From DASUPK01 sp963797265 (lineage in GTDB: Bacteria > Actinomycetota > Thermoleophilia > Solirubrobacterales > 70-9): a stretch of DNA of 64,000 nucleotides. Under the pieces are notes generated by a model. That model saw only the letters and a program-made list of their open reading frames with translations, was not told the DNA's origin and searched no databases. A program made the translations under genes and the position numbers. The DNA lies in NCBI GenBank assembly GCA_963797265.1, contig CAWCOY010000003.1, forward strand, positions 310,001-374,000. Reading direction: 5' to 3'. Of this stretch, positions 8,249 to 17,005 are shown one piece after another (the stretch's first letter is position 1; each line of letters opens with the position of its first letter).

Positions 8249-9982
8249 ATGCGCAACGCGGAGATCGCCGCCGCCCTTCGGGAGCTCGGGATCCTTTACG
8301 AGTTGGACGGGGCAGACCGCTTTCGGGTGCTGGCCTATCGGGAGGCGGCCCGCACCGTCGCCGGAAGCCCAGTGTCGATGGAGCAGCTGGCGGAGGAGGG
8401 CAGGCTCACCGAGCTCCCCAACGTCGGCAAGACGCTGGCGGAGAAGATCGAGACACTCATCGAGACGGGCAGCATCCCCTCGGCAGACAAGCTGAAGGCG
8501 AAGTTCCCCGCCACCCTCGTGGAGGTGACGCGGGTGCCGGGCCTGGGTGCGAAGACCGCCCGCCGGATCTACGACGAGCTCGGGGTCGAGAACCTGACCC
8601 AGCTGAAGGAGGCCGCCGAGCAGGGACGGATCGCGGGGATGCGCGGTCTCGGGGCCAAGACCGAGGAGAACATCCTCTCCTCGCTCGAGGGGGTCACGGA
8701 GGACGGCATCGGGGAGCGCCTGCTCCTCTCGAACGTGCTGCCGATCGCGGAGGAGATCCGGTCGGACCTGCTCGGGCTCGGGGTGGCGAAGCGGATCGAG
8801 ATCGCGGGCTCGGCCCGGCGCTGGACCGAGACCTGCAAGGACCTCGATCTGATTGCGACGACCAACGATCCGGCCTCCCTGGTGGAGGCATTGGCCACGC
8901 ACGCGCTTTCCGCGGAATCGCGGCGGGGTGGCGACGCGGGCGCCAGCGTGCTGACCCACTCCGGGCTCAAGGTCGACTTGCGAATCGGCACCGAGGAGAC
9001 TTTCGGGAACCTGCTCCAGCACTTCACCGGCTCGGCGGAGCACAACGTCGAGCTACGGGAGAGAGCGCTGGCGCGCGGATACTCGGTCAGCGAGCACGGC
9101 GTGGCCGAGGTCGAGGGCAAGAAGGTCCATCGGTTCGCGGACGAGCCTGGTGTCTACGAGCTACTCGGCCTGCCCTACATCGAGCCTGAGCTGCGGGAGG
9201 GGCGGGGCGAGATCGACGCGGGGGACACCGGCGAGCTCCCGGACCTGGTTACGGTCGACGACATCCGCGGGGACCTCCACTGCCACACGACCCTCTCGGA
9301 TGGGCGGAACAGCCTCGAGGAGATGGCGAACGAGGCCCGACGACGCGGCTACGCGTATCTGGCGATCACCGATCACTCGGCGAGTCACGGCTTCGGCAAT
9401 CACGTCACCCCGAAGCAGCTCGCCAAGCGAATCGAGGAGATCCGCGCCTGGAACGAGTCGGCCCCGCGCGGCTTCCGTCTGCTTCCCGGGTCCGAGGTGA
9501 ACATTGGGATCGACGGCTCGCCCGACTACCCGGACGAGCTGCTCGCCGAGCTCGACTGGGTGGTGGGGAGCGTGCACACGTCCTTCGCGATCCCGGAGAA
9601 GGCGATGACCGACCGGGTGATCGCCGCGATGGAGCACCCGCTGGTCGACTGCATCGGCCACCTCACCGGCCGTCTGCTGCTGCGGCGCGAGCCGTACGGG
9701 GTGGACATGGTGCGGATCGCGGAGGCGGCCGCGAGGACGGGCACGATGCTGGAGATCAACGGGAACCCGAACCGGCGCGACCTCAACGAGCACAACGCCA
9801 AGCTCGCCGCCGAGGCCGGGGTCCGGATCGTCTGCACCACGGACGCGCACGGCACGGAGACGTTGGCGAACATCCGCTACTCGGTCGCGACCGCGCGTCG
9901 CGCGTGGCTCAGTGCCGCTCAGGTCGTAAACACGCGAACCTGGCGCTCCTTCGCGCCCCTGCGGAAGCGGGCGCAGAAGTAG
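8249..9982 (+). CDS. polX: DNA polymerase/3'-5' exonuclease PolX
   Basis: About 577 residues, the usual PolX length. The N-terminal 8 kDa-like and helix-hairpin-helix part (RNAEIAAALRELGILYELDG, FRVLAYREAARTVAGSP, LPNVGKTLAEKI, VPGLGAKTARRIYDELG) is followed by the Pol-beta-like nucleotidyltransferase palm (GSARRWTETCKDLDLIATT) and a C-terminal PHP domain (DLHCHTTLSDG, AITDHSASHG, TDAHG) that supplies metal-dependent 3'-5' exonuclease activity. It acts in base-excision or gap repair. ATG 8249 gives the standard N-terminus. Divergent from the glycosyltransferase. Confidence 0.95.
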   Translation: MRNAEIAAALRELGILYELDGADRFRVLAYREAARTVAGSPVSMEQLAEEGRLTELPNVGKTLAEKIETLIETGSIPSADKLKAKFPATLVEVTRVPGLGAKTARRIYDELGVENLTQLKEAAEQGRIAGMRGLGAKTEENILSSLEGVTEDGIGERLLLSNVLPIAEEIRSDLLGLGVAKRIEIAGSARRWTETCKDLDLIATTNDPASLVEALATHALSAESRRGGDAGASVLTHSGLKVDLRIGTEETFGNLLQHFTGSAEHNVELRERALARGYSVSEHGVAEVEGKKVHRFADEPGVYELLGLPYIEPELREGRGEIDAGDTGELPDLVTVDDIRGDLHCHTTLSDGRNSLEEMANEARRRGYAYLAITDHSASHGFGNHVTPKQLAKRIEEIRAWNESAPRGFRLLPGSEVNIGIDGSPDYPDELLAELDWVVGSVHTSFAIPEKAMTDRVIAAMEHPLVDCIGHLTGRLLLRREPYGVDMVRIAEAAARTGTMLEINGNPNRRDLNEHNAKLAAEAGVRIVCTTDAHGTETLANIRYSVATARRAWLSAAQVVNTRTWRSFAPLRKRAQK

Positions 9983-10013
9983 GAGGGCCTACGGTCGCCG
10001 CCTCTGCTTTCGC

Positions 10014-11231
10014 TCAGACCGGGATCAGGTCGTTCGGATTGAGCACGAACTTCTTGGGCGCGCCCTTGTCGAAGTCCTTGTAGCCGTCGGGGGCCTCGTC
10101 GAGGGTGATCACGGTTGCGTTCACCGCCTTGGCGATCTGAACGCGGTCGTTGAGGATCGCGTTCATCAGGCCGCGGTGGTAGCGCATCACCGGGCACTGT
10201 CCCGTGGCGAAGCTGTGCGACTTCGCCCAGCCCAGGCCGATCCGGATTGAGAGCGAGCCCACCTTGGCGGCCTCGTCCACGGCACCGGGGTCACCGGTGA
10301 CATATAGACCAGGGATTCCGAGCTTTCCGGCCGCCCTGGTGATGTCCATGATCGAGTTCAGCACCGTCGCCGGCGCCTCCTCAGCGGCGCCCTCGCCGTG
10401 GCCACGAGCCTCGAATCCGACGGCGTCGACTGCGGCGTCGACCTCCGGCACTCCGAGGATCTGCTCGATCTGGTCCTTCGGATCTCCTTCGGAGACGTCG
10501 ACCGTCTCGCACCCGAACGAGCGCGCCTGCTCGAGCCGCTCTGGCATCAGGTCGCCGACGATTACGACAGCCGCCCCGAGGAACTGGGCGGAGTGCGCGG
10601 CGGCGAGGCCGACCGGACCGGCCCCCGCGACGTAGACGGTGGATCCAGAGGTCACTCCCGCGCTCACACAGCCGTGGTAGCCGGTCGGGAAGATGTCAGA
10701 GAGCATCGTCAGGTCGAGGATCTTCTCCAGCGCCTGCTCCTTGTCTGGGAACTTGAGCAGGTTCCAGTCGGCATAGGGGACCATCACGTAGTTGGCCTGG
10801 CCTCCGACCCAGCCGCCCATGTCGACGTAGCCGTAAGCGGAGCCTGGGCGATCGGGGTTGGTGTTCAAGCAGACACCGGTGTGGCCCTCCTTGCAGTTGC
10901 GGCACCGGCCGCAGGCGATGTTGAAGGGGACCGAGCAGAGGTCGCCCTCCTTGATGAACTCCACCCCCGGGCCCGCCTCGATCACCTCGCCGGTGATCTC
11001 GTGTCCCAGGATCAGCCCCGACGGGGCCGTCGTGCGACCGCGGACCATGTGCTGGTCCGAGCCGCAGATGTTGGTGGAGACGATCCGAACGATCGCCCCG
11101 TGAGGGCACTCCCTCCCAACGTTGTCGGGGTGGACGCCCGGCCCGTCCTTGAGCACGAGCTCGGGGAAGTCGATGTTCTGGACCTCAACCTTGTCCTGCT
11201 CGATGTAGGCGACGCCTCTGTTGTCAGGCAT
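10014..11231 (-). CDS. fdhA: glutathione-independent formaldehyde dehydrogenase (zinc alcohol dehydrogenase family)
   Basis: A 405-residue medium-chain dehydrogenase that oxidises formaldehyde to formate with NAD+. The N-terminal GroES-like domain has the catalytic zinc ligands in NICGSDQHMVRGR and GHEITGEV. The structural zinc site is the cysteine cluster CGRCRNCKEGHTGVC. The Rossmann motif is VYVAGAGPVGLAAA. The long insertion GSAYGYVDMGGWVGGQANYV is typical of Pseudomonas putida-type formaldehyde dismutase/dehydrogenase. It follows the GlcG/HbpS-like gene by 15 bp and a GAF regulator lies upstream on the same strand, so the three probably form a detoxification or C1-oxidation unit. Confidence 0.92.
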   Translation of the reverse strand: MPDNRGVAYIEQDKVEVQNIDFPELVLKDGPGVHPDNVGRECPHGAIVRIVSTNICGSDQHMVRGRTTAPSGLILGHEITGEVIEAGPGVEFIKEGDLCSVPFNIACGRCRNCKEGHTGVCLNTNPDRPGSAYGYVDMGGWVGGQANYVMVPYADWNLLKFPDKEQALEKILDLTMLSDIFPTGYHGCVSAGVTSGSTVYVAGAGPVGLAAAHSAQFLGAAVVIVGDLMPERLEQARSFGCETVDVSEGDPKDQIEQILGVPEVDAAVDAVGFEARGHGEGAAEEAPATVLNSIMDITRAAGKLGIPGLYVTGDPGAVDEAAKVGSLSIRIGLGWAKSHSFATGQCPVMRYHRGLMNAILNDRVQIAKAVNATVITLDEAPDGYKDFDKGAPKKFVLNPNDLIPV

Positions 11232-11246
11232 GGTCTTCCTCCCCGG

Positions 11247-11651
11247 CTAGAACGCCGCGACGCCGGCCTCGGCGACCTCGTGGTCCTGCTCCACCGAGCC
11301 GCCGCTGACGCCGATCGCGCCGACGACCTCGTCCCCGTTCATCAGCGGGATCCCCCCGGCGAAGATGATCAGCCGGCCCTGGTTCGAAGCGTGGATGCCG
11401 AATAGGGGCTGGTTCGGCTGGCAGAGCGGCGCCAGGTCCTTGGTCGACATGTCGAACGAGCGCGCGGTGAAGGCCTTGTTCTGGGCGATGTCGATCGAGC
11501 CGAGCCAGGCGTTGTCCATGCGGGCAAATGCCGTCAGATTGTTGCCGTCGTTGACGACCGCGACGTTCATCGGCACGCCGATCTCCTCCGCCTTCTTGAC
11601 CGCCGCGTCGACCACCGCCTGGGCCGAGCTCAGGGTCACCTTGTCCGCCAC
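11247..11651 (-). CDS. GlcG/HbpS family (DUF336) protein
   Basis: 134 residues: KVTLSSAQAVVDAAVKKAEE, MNVAVVNDGNNLTAFARMD, NKAFTARSF and GGIPLMNGDEVVGAIGVSGGSVEQDHEVAEAG are the full DUF336 pattern. Members include heme-binding HbpS of Streptomyces and GlcG of glycolate operons; they often sit beside alcohol or aldehyde oxidation genes, as here. Biochemical role unknown, possibly a redox or cofactor-binding accessory. GTG 11651 was chosen because GGAGAGGAAA is a good ribosome binding site just before it; earlier in-frame codons give a low-complexity leader. Confidence 0.88.
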   Translation of the reverse strand: MADKVTLSSAQAVVDAAVKKAEEIGVPMNVAVVNDGNNLTAFARMDNAWLGSIDIAQNKAFTARSFDMSTKDLAPLCQPNQPLFGIHASNQGRLIIFAGGIPLMNGDEVVGAIGVSGGSVEQDHEVAEAGVAAF

Positions 11652-11751
11652 TTTCCTCTCCTTGCTCGCGGGGTAAGAACAGGGCGACGCTAGCGCCGGC
11701 CGTCGCGGATGTCGCCTCGCCGCGAGGGTTGCAGCGGGGTTGCAAGCGGGG

Positions 11752-13191
11752 TCAGGATGAGGCGGCGCCGGCATGGACCGCGGCGTCGAGGCGGTCCCGC
11801 GCCGCGGCGATCGTGGGAACCTCGGAGGCCGTCAGGAGCGTCCCGCGGTAGCGGTCGCGGACCGCCTCGCCTTCTCCTTGTTCCAGCAGCCGCTCGACGT
11901 CGCCGAAGTCCGAGTGGACCTCGGCGTCCAGCCGGTACGGGCCCGTCGCCACCAGAGACCCGAGTAGCCGCCGCAGCCGTGACATCTCCGCCCGGACGGT
12001 AATGGGATTGAAGTCCGGCCCGTAGAGCTCGCGCCCGAGTTCCCGGCTGCTGAGGCCGTCGGGGTTGAGGGCCAGCAGCACGATGATCTCGCTGTGGCGC
12101 GGGGTCAGCTTCGTGCGCTCGCCGTTCAGGGTCAGCTGGGCTCGCCTTCGCCCCAGAGTCTCGAGTCGCAGCCTCGGCCGCCGCCTGCTCCGGCGGCGGT
12201 GCGCCGCCGGGGTGAGGATCCGAGCGCCGCTGCTGCCGATCGGCTCAGAGGTGACAATCGAGCCGTTCGCGAGCGTCATGCTCTCACCGGCCTCAGGCAG
12301 TTCAACGTGCCGTCCGATCCACCCACGCGGTGACGCCGCCAGCACGCGCCCGTTCTTGCTGACGAGCGCGCTGTGCTGCCGGGACCAGACGGCGATCCGC
12401 TCCAGGTAGAGCTCGCGGAGGTGATCGTCCCGGCGAGCCTGCTCCTCGGCAAGCTTGTCCTCGATCACTCTCGCCACGGCCGAAACCAGCGAGAGGCTGT
12501 GGGGATGGCCGGTCCGGAACTCGCCGGAGAGGTCGAGCACGCCCAGGATCTCCTCGCTCTCGGGGTCGTGGATCGGAGCTGCGGAGCAGGTCCAGCCGTG
12601 CAGCAGCCGGCTGAAGTGCTCGGCGGAGAAGATCTGGATTGGGTGATCGAGCGCGATCGCGGTTCCGATCGCGTTGGTCCCGACGGCGCTCTCGCTCGCG
12701 AGGTGTCCGGGAAGGAAGGCCGGGCCGACGGCGATCTCGAGTGCGCGGGGATGCCCGCCGGCCCAGAGGAGCACACCCTCGGCGTCGCTCAGGACCGCGA
12801 AGTAGCCGGCGTCTTCGGTCGCCTCGGCGAGCATGCTCTCGACCAGCGGGAGCAGGTGCGAAACGGGGTGGTGCGCGAGGGATCGAGAGGTCTCGTCAAG
12901 CGTCAGCATCCTCGGCGCCGGCCGATCGGGGTCGACGCCGGCGCTTGCCGCCCGCTGCCATGAGCGGGCGACCAGCTCGCGGAGGATCGAGGGCGCAACG
13001 CCCTTGCTCAGCGCGAGCTGGTGGGCCCTGCGCAGCAGGCGCGCCCAGCGAACGGGGTCGACGTTCGTGTCGATCCCCACCCAGGGGCTGCGATCGTGCG
13101 GGATGCCGCGAGGTTCATGCGAGTCGTGGCCGGCGCCGCCGGCCGAGTGCGCCACGGGCACGCGATCGCTCTCCATCCGAGCTTCGATCAT
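11752..13191 (-). CDS. GAF-domain transcriptional regulator with C-terminal winged helix
   Basis: 479 residues. The N-terminal part (RELVARSWQRAASAGVDPDRPAP ... SLLPLVESML region) and the following GAF sensor (YFAVLSDAEGVLLWAGG, SAVGTNAIGTAIALDHPIQIFSAEHF, CSAAPIHDPESEEILGVLDLSG) match AcoR/DhaR-type regulators. There is no AAA+ sigma-54 activation domain. Instead the C-terminal 130 residues (LTPRHSEIIVLLALNPDGLSSRELGRELYG, EMSRLRRLLG) form an OmpR/SARP-like winged helix. Gene order suggests it controls the GlcG/HbpS and formaldehyde dehydrogenase genes directly downstream, perhaps sensing an aldehyde or alcohol. Confidence 0.85.
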   Translation of the reverse strand: MIEARMESDRVPVAHSAGGAGHDSHEPRGIPHDRSPWVGIDTNVDPVRWARLLRRAHQLALSKGVAPSILRELVARSWQRAASAGVDPDRPAPRMLTLDETSRSLAHHPVSHLLPLVESMLAEATEDAGYFAVLSDAEGVLLWAGGHPRALEIAVGPAFLPGHLASESAVGTNAIGTAIALDHPIQIFSAEHFSRLLHGWTCSAAPIHDPESEEILGVLDLSGEFRTGHPHSLSLVSAVARVIEDKLAEEQARRDDHLRELYLERIAVWSRQHSALVSKNGRVLAASPRGWIGRHVELPEAGESMTLANGSIVTSEPIGSSGARILTPAAHRRRSRRRPRLRLETLGRRRAQLTLNGERTKLTPRHSEIIVLLALNPDGLSSRELGRELYGPDFNPITVRAEMSRLRRLLGSLVATGPYRLDAEVHSDFGDVERLLEQGEGEAVRDRYRGTLLTASEVPTIAAARDRLDAAVHAGAASS

Positions 13192-13248
13192 AGGCCCCGC
13201 GCTGGGTGCGGCCGACTTCGCAGCAAGGTGAGGCGAGGAGATCTTCGG

Positions 13249-13884
13249 CTAGGCGAGCGGCTTGGGCAGCCTCGAGCCGCCGGGCACGCGGAGGCCGTCC
13301 AGGACGATCTCGACCAGCCGGGGCCAGCGGTCGGCGCCGGGCCCCTGCGCCTTGGTGATCCCACCGAGAGCACAGGCGATCATCGGGATGTCCTCCCAGG
13401 CGAGGTCCTTGCGGAGGTCACCCGAGCGCTGAGCCCGCTTGACGAGCTGATCGCAGAGCTCGTCGAGTCCGACGGCCTCGGCAGCGCCGCCCATCACCTC
13501 GGGGCGGGATCCCATCACCTCGCAGAGGCCGCGATCATCGGCCTGGATCTGAGCCGAGAAGCGGATGAAGTCGCAGAGGCCTTCCCAGGGGTCTCCGGCT
13601 TCGAGTTCCTGCCGAGCCTTCTCCGCGAGTCGTTCGAACCGCTCGCCGGCAAGCGCCGCGATCAGGTCCTCCTTGGTGGGGAAGTGGCGGTAGACGGTCC
13701 CGACACCGACCTTGGCCACCTTGGCGACGTCGGGCATCTGCGCGTCGAGCCCCTGGTCGGCGAAGAGCTTCTTGGCCGCGGCGATCACGGCTTCCCGGTT
13801 GCGGCGGGCGTCGGCCCGCTGGACTCGCTCGACGATCCCGGCCTTCCCGTTCCCGCTTGGTGTCTTCTCTGTGACCGTTGTCAT
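13249..13884 (-). CDS. TetR-family regulator of the DHA2 exporter
   Basis: A 211-residue TetR protein: HTH ADARRNREAVIAAAKKLFADQG, MPDVAKVAKVGVGTVYRHFPTKEDLI, then a ligand domain with the SBD type common in YcdC/AcrR-like actinobacterial regulators. It is divergent from the DHA2 exporter with a 213 bp gap that contains GGAAC/GTTCC palindromes, so it likely represses both genes and is relieved by an exporter substrate. Confidence 0.88.
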   Translation of the reverse strand: MTTVTEKTPSGNGKAGIVERVQRADARRNREAVIAAAKKLFADQGLDAQMPDVAKVAKVGVGTVYRHFPTKEDLIAALAGERFERLAEKARQELEAGDPWEGLCDFIRFSAQIQADDRGLCEVMGSRPEVMGGAAEAVGLDELCDQLVKRAQRSGDLRKDLAWEDIPMIACALGGITKAQGPGADRWPRLVEIVLDGLRVPGGSRLPKPLA

Positions 13885-13939
13885 TGGCTCCGGTCCTCTT
13901 GCCGGCGAGTGTTATGGCCTGTGCCGATGCTCACTGCAA

Positions 13940-13990
13940 ACGGAACTAGAATTCCGTATAGTTCCAACCGAAACCGGAACTCCGGTTCCG
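13940..13990. promoter_or_regulatory. paired GGAA/TTCC palindromes between TetR and DHA2 genes
   Basis: ACGGAACTAGAATTCCGT (13940-13957, 6 bp arms) and CGGAACTCCGGTTCCG (13975-13990, 6 bp arms) have centres 34 bp apart. Extra GTTCC (13961-13965) and GGAAC half sites lie between and just after them. The rest of the 13885-14097 gap shows no gene. The arrangement suggests TetR operators overlapping divergent promoters; binding is inferred. Confidence 0.65.
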
Positions 13991-14097
13991 AATGGAACAA
14001 TACAGGACCAAGACCTGTCTATTTCGAGAGACCCCGTTCGTCATTTAGGTGAGGCCGGCGAGAGCAGCCGGGACACGAAGGAAAGGAGTCAAGCGGG

Positions 14098-15579
14098 ATG
14101 ACCACCTATCAGGAATATCTGGAGAAACGCTGGACCGCGCTGATCCTCCTCTGCGTCGCACAGTTCATCGTGGTGCTCGACGCGTCCATCGTGAACGTCG
14201 CCCTGCCGAGCATCGGCGAGGGCCTCGACTTCTCGGAGGAGAACCTTCCCTGGATCGTGAACGCCTACGTGATCGCCTTCGGCGGCTTCCTGCTCCTCGG
14301 CGGCCGTGCGGCTGACCTGCTCGGCCGGCGAAGGGTCTTCATGACCGGTCTCGCGGTGGTCGGGATCGCCTCCCTGGCGGCCGGATTCTCCGCAACACAG
14401 GGACAGCTGATCGCCGCGCGTGCCGCGCAGGGGTTGGGCGCCGCGATCGTCTCGCCCGCAGCTCTTTCGATCGTCACCACCCTCTTCAAGGACGGGGCTG
14501 AGCGCAACAAGGCGCTGGGCGCGTGGGGCGCCGTGGCGGGCTCGGCCGGTGCGGCCGGAGTGCTGCTCGGCGGCATCCTCACCGACGGCCTCGGCTGGGA
14601 GTGGGTCCTTTGGATCAACGTGCCGGTCGCAGCGATCGCGCTCGCGTTCACGCCCGGCCTGATTCCGGAGAGCCGCTCCGAATCGACGACCCGCCACTAC
14701 GATGCTGCCGGCGCCGTCAGCATCACCGCCGGTCTCTCGCTCCTGGCCTACTCGTTCCTGGACGCAAGCAACTCCGGCTGGGGCTCGACCAAGATCATCT
14801 CCCTGCTGGCCGTCTCGGCTGCGCTGATCGCGATATTCGTCGCGGTCGAGCTCCGCTCGAAGGCGCCGCTGGTCCCGTTCCGGATCTTCCGGCTGCGGAC
14901 CCTGACCGGGGCGAACGTCGTGGGGCTGCTCCTCGGGGCGTCCCTGTTTTCGATGTTCTATTTCATCTCGCTCTACATGCAGCAGGTGCTCGGGTACAGC
15001 GCGATCCACGCGGGCCTGTCCTACCTGCCGCTCGCCGTGACGATCATCGTCGCCGCCGGCCTCGGTGGGCAGCTCGTCACCCGGTTCGGTTTCAAGCCGA
15101 TCCTTGCGGCTGGGATGCTTTTCGTCGCCGTGGGCCTGGCCTGGTTCAGTCAAGTCTCGGTGGGGGGCGGATTCCTCACCGACATCCTCGGCGCTTCCCT
15201 GCTGGCGGCGGTCGGCCTCGGATTCGGCTTCGTGACGTCGACGATCGCGGCCGTCTCCGGAGTGCGGGAGCACGAGCAGGGGCTGGCGAGCGGCCTGATC
15301 AACACCTCGCAGCAGATCGGCGGTGCGCTCGGGTTGGCGGTCCTCTCCACGATCGCCACCTCCCGCACGGATGACGTGATGGCGACTGGCCACTCGACCC
15401 TGCCGAATGCCCTCACCGAGGGATTCCAGAGCGCCTTCCTCGGCGGCGCCGTGATCGCCCTGCTGGGCTTCGTCGCGACGCTGGTTCTGATCCGGACGCG
15501 GGACAGCAAGGCCCATCTGGAGATGGCGAACGCGGAGCCGGAGGCGGGCCAGGCCGAGGCCGCGCCCGCCGGGGCGTAA
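14098..15579 (+). CDS. DHA2-family (EmrB/QacA) drug:proton antiporter
   Basis: 493-residue major facilitator with about 14 predicted membrane segments. Signature motifs: FIVVLDASIVNVALPSIGEG in helix 1 (DHA2 motif D1), FLLLGGRAADLLGRRRVF (motif A) in the helix 2-3 loop, and GSAGAAGVLLGGILTDGLGWEWVLWIN (motif C) of antiporters. It expels drugs or metabolites at the inner membrane. A ribosome binding site (AAAGGAG) precedes the ATG. Divergent TetR control. Confidence 0.93.
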   Translation: MTTYQEYLEKRWTALILLCVAQFIVVLDASIVNVALPSIGEGLDFSEENLPWIVNAYVIAFGGFLLLGGRAADLLGRRRVFMTGLAVVGIASLAAGFSATQGQLIAARAAQGLGAAIVSPAALSIVTTLFKDGAERNKALGAWGAVAGSAGAAGVLLGGILTDGLGWEWVLWINVPVAAIALAFTPGLIPESRSESTTRHYDAAGAVSITAGLSLLAYSFLDASNSGWGSTKIISLLAVSAALIAIFVAVELRSKAPLVPFRIFRLRTLTGANVVGLLLGASLFSMFYFISLYMQQVLGYSAIHAGLSYLPLAVTIIVAAGLGGQLVTRFGFKPILAAGMLFVAVGLAWFSQVSVGGGFLTDILGASLLAAVGLGFGFVTSTIAAVSGVREHEQGLASGLINTSQQIGGALGLAVLSTIATSRTDDVMATGHSTLPNALTEGFQSAFLGGAVIALLGFVATLVLIRTRDSKAHLEMANAEPEAGQAEAAPAGA

Positions 15580-15593
15580 CGGTTTCCGAGTGC

Positions 15594-16142
15594 TCAGGCC
15601 GTGGCGGTGGGTGGCGGCGGAGGGTGCCCGGGCGGCGGGCGGTCCCGGCGCAGGCCCGGGGTGCGGATCAATCTGACCGGCTGCAGCGCCGAGCCGGGCT
15701 CCACGTAGAACCGCACGCCGTCGCGCTGCTCGATCGCGGCGACCGCTCCCTCCCGCGAGCGCCACATCAGCGCGGCCGCCAGAGCGAAGCCGGCGCCCAC
15801 TGCCGCCACTCCGGGGAAGGCGAAGCCGAGCCCACCCGCGACCACCGTGAACGCACCGATCGGCCAGAGGCGAGCGAGCGCGGCACCGGTCGGGTTGCCG
15901 ATCTCCGGCATTGCCGTAGCCGTTCGCGCCTCGGCGAGCAGCGGCTGCATCGCCTCGGCTGCCTGCGACGGGCGGCCGAGGATCAGTCCGCCGATCAGGG
16001 CGATGACCCACCAGCCGAGGGCGACGAAGAGCGTCAGGGTGTCAGCGGAGGTGCCGGCCACGATCGCGGTGATCGCGGCCAGCACCGTCGCTGCGCCCGC
16101 GGCGAGCAGGAGGGTCATCCGCAGCAGGTCGCAGAACGCCAT
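15594..16142 (-). CDS. small integral membrane protein of unknown function
   Basis: 182 residues with four hydrophobic segments in two pairs (LLLAAGAATVLAAITAIVAG, LFVALGWWVIALIGGLILG, LWPIGAFTVVAGGLGFAFPG, AVGAGFALAAALMW), then a cytoplasmic tail with a stretch resembling YVEPGSALQPVRLIRTPG and a proline-rich end. No family recognised. A TAGTGT box ends 9 bases before the ATG and lies in the last codons of the trehalose phosphatase gene, so it may have its own leaderless transcript. Confidence 0.75.
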   Translation of the reverse strand: MAFCDLLRMTLLLAAGAATVLAAITAIVAGTSADTLTLFVALGWWVIALIGGLILGRPSQAAEAMQPLLAEARTATAMPEIGNPTGAALARLWPIGAFTVVAGGLGFAFPGVAAVGAGFALAAALMWRSREGAVAAIEQRDGVRFYVEPGSALQPVRLIRTPGLRRDRPPPGHPPPPPTATA

Positions 16143-16154
16143 CGCGTGGCGACA

Positions 16155-16985
16155 CTAGTCGCCCAGCGCCTCGAGCACGCGGACGAACCCGTCGGGTCCG
16201 GGAACCGTGAGGTCCGCGGCCTGCGAGACCTCGGGCGGGGACTCGTCCGAGGCGACCGCGATGCAGACGGCGGTCTCGAGCTCCGCGTCGTCATGGAGCG
16301 TTCGCAGCGCCGCGAAGGCGTCGATATCGGTGCGGTCATCGCCTCCGTAGAGGGCGTGGTCGATGGGACGGGCCGGGATCAGGGCCGCTACCGCGATCCC
16401 CTTGTTGATCGCGACGTTGGGCCGTATCTCGAGCACCTTGCGGCCTCGGTGGGGGACCAAACCCTCCCATTCGGCCTCGCTGGCGATCTCCTGGGCAAGG
16501 GATTCCGCGGCCGTCTCGTTCGGGGCCCCGCGCCAGTGAAGGGCGACGATCGCACCCTTGTCCTCGGTCCTGATTCCGACCCGCTCGAGCTCCGAACGGT
16601 CCAGGCCGGCCACGAAGCGCGGAGCGTCCTCCTCGTGTCCGTCAAGAGAGGGGTCAGGCCGCACGTCCGTTTCTCGCGGAAGCAGCAGCTCGAAGCCGTG
16701 GTTGCCGGAGTAGGCCAGCTCATCGAGCCCCACGACCCGGCGGGCGTCCAGTGCGCGGCGGCCGCTCAGGCAGCCGACGAGCGCGTAGCGCTCCGCCAAG
16801 AGGCGAAGCAGCTCGCGAGTGCCGTCGGGCACCCTCGCCTCGGCCGGATCGGTGACGATCGGAGCGATCGTCCCATCGACGTCCGTGAGGATCGCGGAGC
16901 GATCAGGATGCTCGCGGAGCGGCGCGAGCAGCGCGTCCTGCCGGGCCTCGTCGAGGGCGCCCTCCTCTGCGCTCCCGCCATTCAC
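16155..16985 (-). CDS. otsB: trehalose-6-phosphate phosphatase
   Basis: 276-residue HAD-type phosphatase that converts trehalose-6-phosphate to trehalose. Motif I is ILTDVDGTIAPIV with the two catalytic aspartates, followed by LVGCLSGRRALDARRVVG, YSGNHGFELL (typical of OtsB), KVLEIRPNVAINKGIAV and the metal motif YGGDDRTDIDAF. No trehalose-phosphate synthase gene lies in the window. It starts at GTG 16985, only 20 bp from the start of the divergent TauE-type gene. Confidence 0.92.
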   Translation of the reverse strand: MNGGSAEEGALDEARQDALLAPLREHPDRSAILTDVDGTIAPIVTDPAEARVPDGTRELLRLLAERYALVGCLSGRRALDARRVVGLDELAYSGNHGFELLLPRETDVRPDPSLDGHEEDAPRFVAGLDRSELERVGIRTEDKGAIVALHWRGAPNETAAESLAQEIASEAEWEGLVPHRGRKVLEIRPNVAINKGIAVAALIPARPIDHALYGGDDRTDIDAFAALRTLHDDAELETAVCIAVASDESPPEVSQAADLTVPGPDGFVRVLEALGD

Positions 16986-17005
16986 GCTCTCTAGTATCGC
17001 CGCCC

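Noticed and set aside
8215..8256. Extended start (TTG 8256) for the glycosyltransferase
   Set aside because: It would overlap the well-supported polX start and adds residues outside the glycosyltransferase fold.
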